From NCBI GenBank assembly GCA_902494605.1, contig CABUUG010000092.1, positions 1 to 7,304 of the forward strand: a DNA stretch of 7,304 nt, given 5' to 3'. This DNA is from an uncultured Collinsella sp. (GTDB taxonomy: Bacteria; Actinomycetota; Coriobacteriia; Coriobacteriales; Coriobacteriaceae). A program made the translations under genes and the position numbers. The notes below the pieces were generated by a model. That model made no database searches, was not told where the DNA came from, and saw nothing but the letters and a program-made list of their open reading frames with translations. Of this stretch, positions 1 through 6,213 are shown piece by piece (position 1 is the first letter of the stretch; each line of letters opens with the position of its first letter).

Positions 1-1068
1 GCGGGCGTACCCATCTATACCGTCGACTTCGATACCCCTGAGCTGCCCTTTCATATCTGCGGTATGTCCGATGTCATGCCCTATCCCTCCACACGCTATC
101 GTGACCTGACGTCTTCGATGCTCAAGGCATTTGAGCGGGCATTTGCTGCTGCAATCGATCGGGCTGTGGCTGAGTTTCGGCCCGATCTGGTGCTCTGCCA
201 TCACCTGTATCTGGTGACCGCATTGGCGCGCGAGTGCGTCCGGGACGTGCCGGTTGTTGCCGTGTGCCATTCGACCGACCTGCGCCAGCTGCGTTCGCAT
301 GCGCTCGAGCGCGATCGCATCGTAAGTGCGGTTCGTCGGCTCGATGCCGTCTTTGCGCTCCATGCTGAGCAGGCTGAGCAGATTGGCCTGGTGTGCGGCG
401 TCGATGCCGATCGCATCCACGTGATTGGGACGGGCTACGACCATCGCGTCTTCTGTCGCGATGCAAGCGTGGCGAGGCAGCCGGGATCGCTTGTGTACGT
501 GGGCAAGATTTGCTTTAAAAAGGGCGTCGAGTCGCTGGTTCGAGCTGTGTCATTGCCGATTGACGATGGCGTCCGCCCATCTGGCTTGGTACTTGTGGGC
601 GGCCGCGGGGACGATGCCGAGTACGCGCGTATCGAGCGCTTGTCCGCGGCCTCGGATGTGCCGGTGACGCTGGCGGGGCGCCTGGATAGCGATGGACTCG
701 TGCATGCCTACCGCAGTTCCGACGTCTTTGTGCTGCCTTCGTTTTACGAGGGTCTGCCGCTCGTGACGATCGAGGCCCTCGCGTGCGGCTGCAAAGTTGT
801 GGCGACCGATTTGCCCGGCGTTCGTCCCTGGATGGAGGCGATGCTTCCCGGTGCTCCCGTGACGTGGGTGGCGTCGCCGCGTATGACGGATGTCGACACG
901 CCCGTGGCGGCCGACCTTCCGTTGTTTGAGCGCGCACTGGCAGATGCTATCGCGCAGGCGCTTGCGGCGCCGCCTTCGACGTTCGAGCCGTCGGCGGTCT
1001 CTTGGGAAGCGTGCCTGGGGCGTATACTTAAAATCGTTGATTTGTTGGAAGGGGGTTCGTATGGCTAA
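1..1068 (+). CDS. GT4-type glycosyltransferase, 5'-truncated, coupled to selD
   Basis: The frame is open from base 1, and the residues before the first ATG (position 64) read as normal protein (AGVPIYTVDFDTPELPFHIC). The true start is therefore upstream of the window and 64 is not a credible start. The visible 355 residues show the C-terminal part of a GT-B, GT4/group 1 glycosyltransferase. There is a Rossmann-like strand with HHLYLVTALARE, then VYVGKICFKKGVESLV at the start of the nucleotide-sugar domain. The EX7E motif lies in FYEGLPLVTIEALACG, with its Glu codons at 748-750 and 772-774. The family transfers a sugar from an activated donor; acceptor and donor cannot be read here. No signal peptide or membrane segment is visible, so it is probably cytoplasmic. 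Its stop overlaps the selD start by 8 bp, which implies translational coupling and a selenium-linked role. It could instead be an ordinary envelope glycosyltransferase that happens to share the transcript. Confidence 0.85.
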   Translation, partial: AGVPIYTVDFDTPELPFHICGMSDVMPYPSTRYRDLTSSMLKAFERAFAAAIDRAVAEFRPDLVLCHHLYLVTALARECVRDVPVVAVCHSTDLRQLRSHALERDRIVSAVRRLDAVFALHAEQAEQIGLVCGVDADRIHVIGTGYDHRVFCRDASVARQPGSLVYVGKICFKKGVESLVRAVSLPIDDGVRPSGLVLVGGRGDDAEYARIERLSAASDVPVTLAGRLDSDGLVHAYRSSDVFVLPSFYEGLPLVTIEALACGCKVVATDLPGVRPWMEAMLPGAPVTWVASPRMTDVDTPVAADLPLFERALADAIAQALAAPPSTFEPSAVSWEACLGRILKIVDLLEGGSYG

Positions 1069-2110
1069 GGACACCATGAGGCTCACATCCATGACGGCCG
1101 CGAGCGGTTGAGCCGCTAAGTTGGCCCCCGGAGCCCTCGCCCAGGTCCTGGGCGATTTACCCAATGTGCATAACGACAACTTGCTCGTGGGGTTCGATAC
1201 CTCCGACGATGCGAGTGTCTTCCGTGTAGGGGAGAACCTGGGGCTCGTGCAGTCCATCGACTTCTTCCCGCCGATGGTCGACGACCCGTTCCTGTTTGGC
1301 CAGATCGCCGCGGCCAACTCGCTGTCGGACATCTACGCCATGGGCGGGCGGCCGAGCCATGCCATGAACTTGCTGTGCATCCCGAGCTGCCTGGGCGTTG
1401 AGGTTGCCGGTCAGATTCTGGCGGGCGGCGCCGACAAGTGCGTCGAGGCGGGTTGCTCCATCGCGGGCGGCCACACCATCAACGACGACGAGCCCAAGTA
1501 CGGTCTGTCTGTGAGCGGCTTTGTCGCACTTGACCGTATGCTCGCCAACAGCGGTGCGTGCGTGGGCGATGTCCTACTGCTGACCAAGGCGATCGGCTCG
1601 GGCATCATCACCACGGCCATTAAGGGCGAGCTCATCGAGCAGGACGAGGCCGCAGCCATGTTCGACTCGATGCGCACCCTCAACGAGGCCCCGATCCGTC
1701 TGGCCGAGGGACTCGAGCTTCACGGCTGCACCGACATTACGGGCTTTGGCCTGATCGGGCATGCGTGCGAGATGGCCGAGGGCTCGGGCGTGCAGATTGT
1801 ACTTGCGTCGGGGGCGGTGCCGCTCTTTGACCAGGTGCTCGATATGGCGCGTCTGGGCATTATTCCTGCCGGTGCCTACCGCAACCAGGATTTCTTTGGT
1901 CTGCGCGTGACGGCCGACGATGACATGGAACCGGGCATGCTGGATGCGCTGTACGATCCGCAGACTTCGGGTGGTTTGCTTATTGCGGCGCCCGCGAGGG
2001 ATGTTGATGAGCTTGCGCGCCGTCTACATGCCGAGGGGCGCATCGCCGCCGTTGTCGGGCGCGTGTACGAGGCGGAGCCGGGCGGTCCTGTCGTCCGCGT
2101 TGTTCGCTAG
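1061..2110 (+). CDS. selD: Selenide, water dikinase (selenophosphate synthetase), selenocysteine-containing
   Basis: SelD makes selenophosphate, the Se donor for selenocysteine tRNA and other Se pathways, from selenide and ATP. The reading frame is 349 residues if TGA at 1109-1111 is read as selenocysteine (E. coli SelD has 347). The N-terminus gives ASG-U17-AA-K20, placing Sec and Lys exactly where E. coli SelD has catalytic Cys17 and Lys20. Further family marks are GFDTSDDASVF (metal/ATP-binding Asp), SDIYAMGG around residue 90 and TDITGFGLIGH with Asp225. The start at 1061 is supported by a GGAAGGGGG ribosome binding site at 1047-1055 and by residue numbering. Starting after the TGA, for example at TTG 1121, loses both catalytic residues. 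It overlaps the upstream glycosyltransferase by 8 bp. A hairpin at 1137-1155 serves as the likely SECIS. Reading through needs selA, selB and selC, which are not in this window. Confidence 0.96.
1109..1111 (+). other. In-frame TGA recoded as selenocysteine (Sec17 of SelD)
   Basis: The TGA lies between a well-placed start at 1061 and uninterrupted SelD homology on both sides, at the codon for the catalytic Cys/Sec. Position and context fit recoding rather than a nonsense mutation, because the reading frame downstream is intact over more than 330 codons. Confidence 0.93.
1137..1155 (+). promoter_or_regulatory. Bacterial SECIS hairpin in selD
   Basis: The sequence TCGCCCA-GGTCC-TGGGCGA forms a perfect 7-bp stem with a 5-nt loop beginning GG. 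The first loop base lies 32 nt after the TGA. Bacterial SECIS elements lie in the coding sequence just downstream of the UGA and carry a G at the start of a small apical loop. The E. coli fdhF loop (GGUCU) is nearly the same. The spacing is longer than in fdhF but within the range I recall for other bacteria. SelB would bind this loop. Confidence 0.82.
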
Positions 2111-2133
2111 CCCGCACGTTTATGTAACTGTTT

Positions 2134-2164
2134 ACCGTTCTCTAGAACGGTTCTTTCGAAAGGA
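2134..2164 (+). promoter_or_regulatory. Tandem dyad symmetries in the selD-yedF gap
   Basis: An 18-bp dyad, ACCGTTCTCTAGAACGGT (2134-2151), can fold as a 7-bp RNA stem with a 4-nt loop. It is followed directly by CTTTCGAAAG (2153-2162), a perfect 10-bp palindrome that contains the start of the yedF ribosome binding site. The 61-nt gap is the only sizeable gap in the operon. The dyads could be an operator, an attenuator-like hairpin or an element that hides the yedF ribosome binding site. No long T-tract follows, so a full terminator is unlikely. Confidence 0.45.
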
Positions 2165-2171
2165 ATTTGCT

Positions 2172-2798
2172 ATGTCTACCAAGATTGAAGTCAATGCCAT
2201 GGGCGATGCCTGCCCGCTGCCCGTCTTCAAGACGCTCAAGGCCCTCAAGCAGCTTAATGGCGAGGGCGCCGTCGTGACCGCGGTCGACAACGAGACCGCC
2301 GTCAAGAACATCTCCAAGATGGCGCAGGAGAAGGGCTGCACGGCCTCGGCCGAGAAGGTTTCTGACGCCGAGTGGCACGTGACCGTGGCGACCTCTGGCG
2401 CCGTGGCCGTTGTGGACCCCGAGCAGGACGGTGCCGCTTTTTGCGACGCAAGCGCCGGCAAGGGCAAGCTCGTCATTTCCGTCTACACCGATTGCATGGG
2501 CCGTGGCGACGACGAGCTGGGCCACAAGCTCATGAAGGCGTTTATCTTTGCCGTGACGCAGCAGGAAGAGCTGCCCGCGACCATGCTGTTCTACAACGGC
2601 GGCGCCAAGCTCACCGTCGAGGGCTCACCGGTGCTCGATGACCTGAAGGGCCTGGCCGAGCAGGGTGTCGAGATCCTTACCTGCGGCACCTGCCTCGATC
2701 ACTATGGCATTAAGGACCAGCTCGCGGTGGGCGAGGTCACGAATATGTACGTGATCGTGGAGAAGATGGAGCAGGCCGTGCGCGTCGTGCGCCCGTAG
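2172..2798 (+). CDS. yedF: Selenium-metabolism YedF family protein (TusA domain + DsrE-like domain)
   Basis: This 208-residue protein has a TusA/SirA-like domain at about residues 4-72 with the CPxP motif (C14-P-L-P17). Its Cys is the expected persulfide or perselenide site. A DsrE-like domain follows at about 99-200 and includes YTDCMGRGDDELG and the CGTCLDHYGI motif (C171, C174). This two-domain form is known as the selenium-associated YedF and is found beside selD; its exact biochemical role is unsettled, and carriage of reduced Se or S is the usual proposal. The ATG at 2172 is chosen because GAAAGGAA at 2158-2165 lies 6 nt upstream and because the TusA domain begins at once. An upstream extension would overlap selD in another frame and has no domain content. 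It lies 61 nt after selD and 19 nt before the DUF3343 gene. No membrane segments; cytoplasmic. Confidence 0.92.
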   Translation: MSTKIEVNAMGDACPLPVFKTLKALKQLNGEGAVVTAVDNETAVKNISKMAQEKGCTASAEKVSDAEWHVTVATSGAVAVVDPEQDGAAFCDASAGKGKLVISVYTDCMGRGDDELGHKLMKAFIFAVTQQEELPATMLFYNGGAKLTVEGSPVLDDLKGLAEQGVEILTCGTCLDHYGIKDQLAVGEVTNMYVIVEKMEQAVRVVRP

Positions 2799-2817
2799 CG
2801 TATTGGTTGGAGTTGCC

Positions 2818-3069
2818 ATGAGGGAGAAGCGCCCGGCGCTTGTCATCACGTTTCCCACCACGGCGGCCGCCATGGGCTGCGAGTCCCTGTGCATCGAGCG
2901 CGGCCTTCCCGGGCGAACGATTCCCGTGCCCGGGGAGGTCGCTGCCGGCTGCGGTCTGGCGTGGAAGGCGTTGCCTGCCGATGAGGAGCTGCTGCGCAGC
3001 GAGCTTACCGCGGCGGGCGTTCCCACCGAGGGCTATACCGTGATTGATATGTGGGAGGTCGTGCGATGA
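2818..3069 (+). CDS. DUF3343 putative Se/S carrier protein
   Basis: This small protein of 83 residues has an N-terminal strand (RPALVITFPTTAAAMGCE), the sequence TIPVPGEVAAGCGLAWK in the middle and a short C-terminal segment ending in YTVIDMWEVVR. The layout and the AGCGLA Cys (C45) match the DUF3343 family, described as putative Se/S carrier proteins and often next to selD and yedF. C45 would be the carrier thiol; C21 and C25 are additional cysteines. The ATG at 2818 has GGAG (2809-2812) 5 nt upstream; a TTG at 2803 would add five residues and has no better site. Its stop codon overlaps the next start as ATGA, which implies translational coupling to the desulfurase. Molecular function is not proven for the family; the carrier role is inferred from neighbours and the conserved Cys. 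Confidence 0.85.
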   Translation: MREKRPALVITFPTTAAAMGCESLCIERGLPGRTIPVPGEVAAGCGLAWKALPADEELLRSELTAAGVPTEGYTVIDMWEVVR

Positions 3070-4205
3070 TCTACCTGGATAACGCGGCGACGACCATGCA
3101 CAAGCCGCAGACGGTCATCGATGCCGTGACGCAGGCGATGTGTTCACTCGGCAATGCCGGGCGCGGCGCCACGTCGGGTGCCCTCGATGCTGCTCGTACG
3201 ATTCACGCTTGCCGTGCCAAGCTCGCGCGCCTTTTGGGTTGCCCGAGGGCGGACCATGTGTGCTTTACGCCCAACTCTACGGCGGCGCTCAACACCGCCA
3301 TCAACGGGGTGGTGCGCCCCGGCGACCGCGTGGTCACAACGGTGCTCGAGCACAACTCCGTGCTACGTCCGCTCAATCACTTGGCGACGGAGCAGGGTGT
3401 GACGGTTGAGCATGCGGGTTGCGACGCGAACGGCGCGCTTGACTTCGACGAGCTCGAGCGTTTGGTCACGCCAGGCACGCGTGCCGTGGTGGTGACGCAC
3501 GCCTCCAATGTGACCGGCAATGAGGTCGACATTGCGCGCGTGGCCGCCATGGCCCATGCGGCCGGCGCGCTTGTGATCGTTGACGCCTCTCAGTCTGCCG
3601 GCACGGCGCATATCGATATGCAGGCCATGGGCCTCGACATCGTGTGCTTTACCGGCCACAAGGGGCTCATGGGTCCGCAGGGCACCGGTGGCTTGGCCGT
3701 GGCGGAGGACGTCGACGTGGCGCCGTGGGCCATGGGCGGCACGGGCGTGCACAGCTTCGATGCGTTGCAGCCGCTTGAGTGGCCCACGCGCCTTGAGGCG
3801 GGCACGCTCAACGGCCACGGTATCGCCGGCCTTTCTGCCGGCCTCGACTTTATCGAGGCCCAGGGCGGGGTGGAGACGATTGCAGCTCGCGAACGCGCGC
3901 TGGCCGAGCGCTTCCTCGCCGGTGTTCGCGAAATCCCCGGCATTGCGCTCTACGGTGCTTTTGACCAGCCGACGCGCTCGGCGATCGTCTCACTCAACGT
4001 GGGCAATATCGATTCTGCCGAGATCTCGGATGCGCTCATGCAAGGGTGGGGGATTGCGACGCGCCCCGGCGCCCATTGCGCTCCGCTCATGCACCGCGCG
4101 CTGGGGACCGAGCGCCAGGGCGTCGTCCGCTTCTCGTTTGGGTATTTCAACACGGACGAGGAAGTCGACACTGCGATTGACGCTTTGCGCGATTTAGCCT
4201 GCTAG
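3066..4205 (+). CDS. Cysteine desulfurase family PLP enzyme (class V aminotransferase fold)
   Basis: This 379-residue PLP enzyme has the marks of a cysteine desulfurase. They are IYLDNAATT at the N-terminus, LEHNS with H95 stacking on PLP, VDASQSAG with D173 and TGHKGLMGPQGTGG with K199 as the Schiff-base Lys. RPGAHCAP carries C338 as the candidate catalytic Cys. It fits the selenium-locus branch of the family (EF2568 type) better than the housekeeping IscS or SufS, because no iron-sulfur genes are near and it is coupled to DUF3343. It likely removes S from cysteine or Se from selenocysteine for the carriers and SelD. The ATG at 3066 is preceded by GGGAGG at 3053-3058, inside the DUF3343 gene; an in-frame GTG at 3051 would add only five residues. 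It ends the operon, followed by a terminator. The last residue is a Cys. Substrate preference for Se over S cannot be read from the sequence. Confidence 0.9.
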   Translation: MIYLDNAATTMHKPQTVIDAVTQAMCSLGNAGRGATSGALDAARTIHACRAKLARLLGCPRADHVCFTPNSTAALNTAINGVVRPGDRVVTTVLEHNSVLRPLNHLATEQGVTVEHAGCDANGALDFDELERLVTPGTRAVVVTHASNVTGNEVDIARVAAMAHAAGALVIVDASQSAGTAHIDMQAMGLDIVCFTGHKGLMGPQGTGGLAVAEDVDVAPWAMGGTGVHSFDALQPLEWPTRLEAGTLNGHGIAGLSAGLDFIEAQGGVETIAARERALAERFLAGVREIPGIALYGAFDQPTRSAIVSLNVGNIDSAEISDALMQGWGIATRPGAHCAPLMHRALGTERQGVVRFSFGYFNTDEEVDTAIDALRDLAC

Positions 4206-4219
4206 AGCGTATATACTTG

Positions 4220-4253
4220 CGGGACGGGTCTTTTGCCCGTCCCGTTTTTGTTT
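4220..4253 (+). terminator. Intrinsic terminator of the selenium operon
   Basis: CGGGACGGG (4220-4228) pairs perfectly with CCCGTCCCG (4236-4244) around a 7-nt loop, followed by TTTTTGTTT. The strong GC stem and T-tract 15 nt after the desulfurase stop make this a convincing Rho-independent terminator. It lies within the 67-bp gap before brnQ. Confidence 0.9.
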
Positions 4254-4272
4254 CGACCCGAAAGGTGTGTCT

Positions 4273-5631
4273 ATGGCCTCATCCGCCTCGCGTGGTCTGC
4301 GCTCCGACCATGTCGTTACCGTCGGCATCGCCCTGTTCTCGATGCTCTTTGGCGCCGGCAACCTTATCATTCCGCCGCTGCTGGCGCTGCAAGCAGGTTC
4401 AGCCACGCCGGTCGCCATGTTCGGCTTTCTGATTGCCGCTATCGGTTTGCCCGTCATGGGATTTATCGCCGTCGCGCTCGCCGGCACGGCCCGCGAGCTG
4501 GCCGGCCGCGTGCATCCCAAGTTTGGTGAATTCTTCGTTGCGGCGGTCTATCTGGCCATCGGTCCGTGCCTGGCCATTCCTCGCACAAGCTCTACGGCGT
4601 TCGAAATGCTGGTGCCGCTGCTGCCCGAGGGTGTTTCGCTCGGCACGGCTCGCCTGGTGTTTGCCGTTGGCTTCTTTGTCGTCGCGTTTGCTCTCACGCT
4701 GCGCCCGGGTGTCATCACGCGCGTGCTCGGCCGCATTACGGGCCCCGCGCTCATTGCGCTCATCGTGTTGGTCGTGGGTGCCGCCGTGGTCTCGCCACTG
4801 GGACCGGCTGCCGCGCCTCAGGCTCCCTACGATGCAGGCGCCGCCGTGCAGGGCTTTTTGACTGGCTATCAGACCATGGACCTGCTCGCGTCGCTCGCCT
4901 TCGGCATCATCATCGCCGAGACCATCCACGAGTTGGGCGTTACCGACGATAGGCGCGTGGCCTTCGAGATCTCGCGTTCGGGTGTGATCGCCGGCGTGCT
5001 CATGGCCATCATCTACTGCGGCCTGGCGCTTGCCGGAATGCAACTCGGCACGGTTATGCCCGATGCCACCAACGGCGCTGCCATCCTCGCTCGTTCGGCC
5101 TCCATGCATTTTGGGCTTGCTGGCACGGTCGTGGTCTTCGCGATCTTTTTCCTCGCCTGCATGAACGTGTGCATCGGTCTTATTAGCTGCTGCTCGCGGT
5201 ACTTCTGCGAGACGTATGTGGTTACAGGGGGAGCGGAGGCTTCCGAGGAGGCCATGCGCCGCCCCTTTGCGATGCTCGCCTTTGTGTTCGCGGCGTTTTC
5301 GTGCGTGCTCTCCAACGTGGGCCTCGACGTGATTCTTATGTTCTCGGTGCCCATGCTCAACGCCTTGTATCCCGTTGCCATCGTGCTGGTACTGATGGGC
5401 CTGGTGCACGGCTTTTGCGACGCTCATCCGCAGGTGTGGGTCTGGGTCGGCGGTGTGGTCGCGGTTCAGAGCGTGATCACCTCGGTTCGCGACGCGTTCT
5501 TTGCGGGCGCGTGGCTGCCGTTTGATGCGCTGCCGCTGGCGGACATTGGAGCCGCGTGGGCGCCGGTTGCCGTGGTGGCATTTGTGATCGGCCTGCTCCA
5601 TAGTCGTTTTGTCGCACATTCGAGGAGCTAA
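4273..5631 (+). CDS. brnQ: Branched-chain amino-acid carrier BrnQ (LIVCS family)
   Basis: This is a very hydrophobic 452-residue integral membrane protein, of normal length for BrnQ, with about 12 predicted segments by eye. Family signatures are LFGAGNLIIPPLLALQAG at residues 25-42 and YLAIGPCLAIPRTSSTAFE at 93-111. BrnQ proteins take up leucine, isoleucine and valine across the cytoplasmic membrane, coupled to cations. The ATG at 4273 has GAAAGG (4260-4265) 7 nt upstream; the GTG at 4267 is inside that spacing and is less likely. It follows a strong terminator and no clear promoter fits in the remaining gap, so it may depend on read-through or on a promoter I cannot see. There is no sign of a functional link with the selenium genes. 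The gene ends shortly before a tRNA promoter. Which amino acid is preferred cannot be told. Confidence 0.93.
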   Translation: MASSASRGLRSDHVVTVGIALFSMLFGAGNLIIPPLLALQAGSATPVAMFGFLIAAIGLPVMGFIAVALAGTARELAGRVHPKFGEFFVAAVYLAIGPCLAIPRTSSTAFEMLVPLLPEGVSLGTARLVFAVGFFVVAFALTLRPGVITRVLGRITGPALIALIVLVVGAAVVSPLGPAAAPQAPYDAGAAVQGFLTGYQTMDLLASLAFGIIIAETIHELGVTDDRRVAFEISRSGVIAGVLMAIIYCGLALAGMQLGTVMPDATNGAAILARSASMHFGLAGTVVVFAIFFLACMNVCIGLISCCSRYFCETYVVTGGAEASEEAMRRPFAMLAFVFAAFSCVLSNVGLDVILMFSVPMLNALYPVAIVLVLMGLVHGFCDAHPQVWVWVGGVVAVQSVITSVRDAFFAGAWLPFDALPLADIGAAWAPVAVVAFVIGLLHSRFVAHSRS

Positions 5632-5642
5632 GGCATCAATGC

Positions 5643-5671
5643 TTGCACAGGCGGGGAGTCTCCCCTATAAT
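5643..5671 (+). promoter_or_regulatory. Sigma-70 type promoter for the tRNA pair
   Basis: TTGCAC (-35, 5643-5648) and a consensus TATAAT (-10, 5666-5671) are separated by exactly 17 bp. The expected transcription start is near 5678, about 45 nt before tRNA-Pro. Most of the spacer is an inverted repeat, GGGGAG-T-CTCCCC (5653-5665). Confidence 0.88.
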
Positions 5672-5722
5672 TTCCTTCGCTTTGGGACACGCAAGGTTTA
5701 GACCTTAGCTGCTCAACACCTT

Positions 5723-5799
5723 CGGGACGTGGCGCAGTTTGGTAGCGCGCCTGCTTTGGGAGCAGGATGTCGCAGGTTCAAATCCTGTCGTCCCGACCA
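5723..5799 (+). tRNA. tRNA-Pro (anticodon TGG)
   Basis: A full cloverleaf of 77 nt includes an encoded CCA. The acceptor stem CGGGACG (5723-5729) pairs with CGTCCCG (5789-5795) and the discriminator is A5796. The anticodon stem is CCTGC/GCAGG with loop TTTGGGA, which places TGG at 5757-5759 (reads CCA and other proline codons by wobble). The T-arm is GCAGG-TTCAAAT-CCTGT. It is cotranscribed with the tRNA-Gly 6 nt downstream. Confidence 0.97.
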
Positions 5800-5805
5800 T
5801 ATCTT

Positions 5806-5879
5806 GCGGGCGTAGTTCAATGGTAGAACCCCAGCCTTCCAAGCTGATGACGCGGGTTCGATTCCCGTCGCCCGCTCCA
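5806..5879 (+). tRNA. tRNA-Gly (anticodon TCC)
   Basis: A full cloverleaf of 74 nt includes an encoded CCA. The acceptor stem GCGGGCG (5806-5812) pairs with CGCCCGC (5869-5875) and the discriminator is T5876. The D-stem is GTTC/GAAC and the T-loop is TTCGATT. The anticodon loop CTTCCAA gives TCC at 5838-5840. The top pair of the anticodon stem (5831 with 5847) is a C-A mismatch; the other four pairs are normal. Confidence 0.97.
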
Positions 5880-5891
5880 TAAGATAGTTTT

Positions 5892-5927
5892 AACGGCTTT
5901 GGCTCTATTTGGTGCCAGAGCCGTTTT
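5892..5927 (+). terminator. Terminator after the tRNA pair
   Basis: AACGGCTTTGGC (5892-5903) pairs with GCCAGAGCCGTT (5914-5925) through 12 bp with one T-G wobble, and TTTT closes the 3' side (5924-5927). A TTTT at 5888-5891 on the other side could let it work in the opposite direction too. Confidence 0.82.
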
Positions 5928-5961
5928 CATATACATGCCGGGGACCCCACATCCCCTCCTA

Positions 5962-6028
5962 AGTTGCGGTGAAATACGGACTGTTTTCCGGCTTTTATGG
6001 CCCATGTAGTCCGTATTTCACCGCAACT
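5962..6028. repeat. 67-bp inverted-repeat element, copy 1
   Basis: The arms 5962-5982 and 6008-6028 are perfect 21-bp reverse complements around a 25-nt loop. A second copy with the same left arm starts at 7244, on the other side of the AbiEi-like gene. The stretch 5960-5985 matches 7242-7267 for 26 bases. The stem is long and perfect but has no T-tract, so it is unlikely to be a plain terminator. It resembles an interspersed REP- or MITE-like element. The sequence cannot show how many copies the genome holds. Confidence 0.88.
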
Positions 6029-6213
6029 ATTTGTAAGGTTGGATTTTGATGCCGTTGGGAGGGTCGTAGCGACCGTCTACCGAGAGTGGAATTATTTTTT
6101 GAAGCTCTGACCTGCGGCGTCAAGCTTTTGGTCAGCTTTTGGCAAGGCCTGCGGACGGAAGCATGCGATAGCGTAATGGTATTCTCTCCGCCGTGATGGT
6201 TATGGGGTTGGCC
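6029..6213 (+). promoter_or_regulatory. Upstream region of the AbiEi-like gene: direct repeats and candidate -10
   Basis: I see no gene here. There is a small hairpin, GGTCG-TAG-CGACC (6062-6074), an AT-rich patch with six Ts near 6095, and a direct repeat AGCTTTTGG at 6123-6131 and 6134-6142 with an 11-bp period. TGGTATTCT (6177-6185) resembles an extended -10 element. It would start transcription near 6192, almost on top of the first possible start codons (GTG 6193, ATG 6196). No good -35 is visible. Confidence 0.35.

Noticed and set aside
1121..2110. SelD starting after the TGA, at TTG 1121, or selD as a nonsense-mutated pseudogene
   Set aside because: This start drops the catalytic residue 17 and Lys20 and has no ribosome binding site. 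The frame before the TGA has a strong one and SelD-like residues, and a SECIS hairpin is present.
1920..2171. N-terminal extension of YedF overlapping selD
   Set aside because: The extra residues are an out-of-frame shadow of selD; a good ribosome binding site and the TusA domain both point to ATG 2172.
4399..5619. A 406-codon minus-strand reading frame over brnQ
   Set aside because: It is rich in His, Arg, Gly and Asp with no recognisable domain, as expected for the antisense of a GC-rich membrane protein gene. The plus-strand frame is clear BrnQ.
5653..5665. GGGGAGTCTCCCC as a terminator for brnQ
   Set aside because: The stem is only 5 bp with a 3-nt loop and lacks a T-tract; it lies inside a near-consensus promoter spacer.
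5817..6005. A 62-codon minus-strand reading frame ending in ESNPRHQLGRLGFYH
   Set aside because: It is antisense to tRNA-Gly and runs through the inverted repeat; this is a familiar false protein produced by translating the reverse strand of a tRNA gene.
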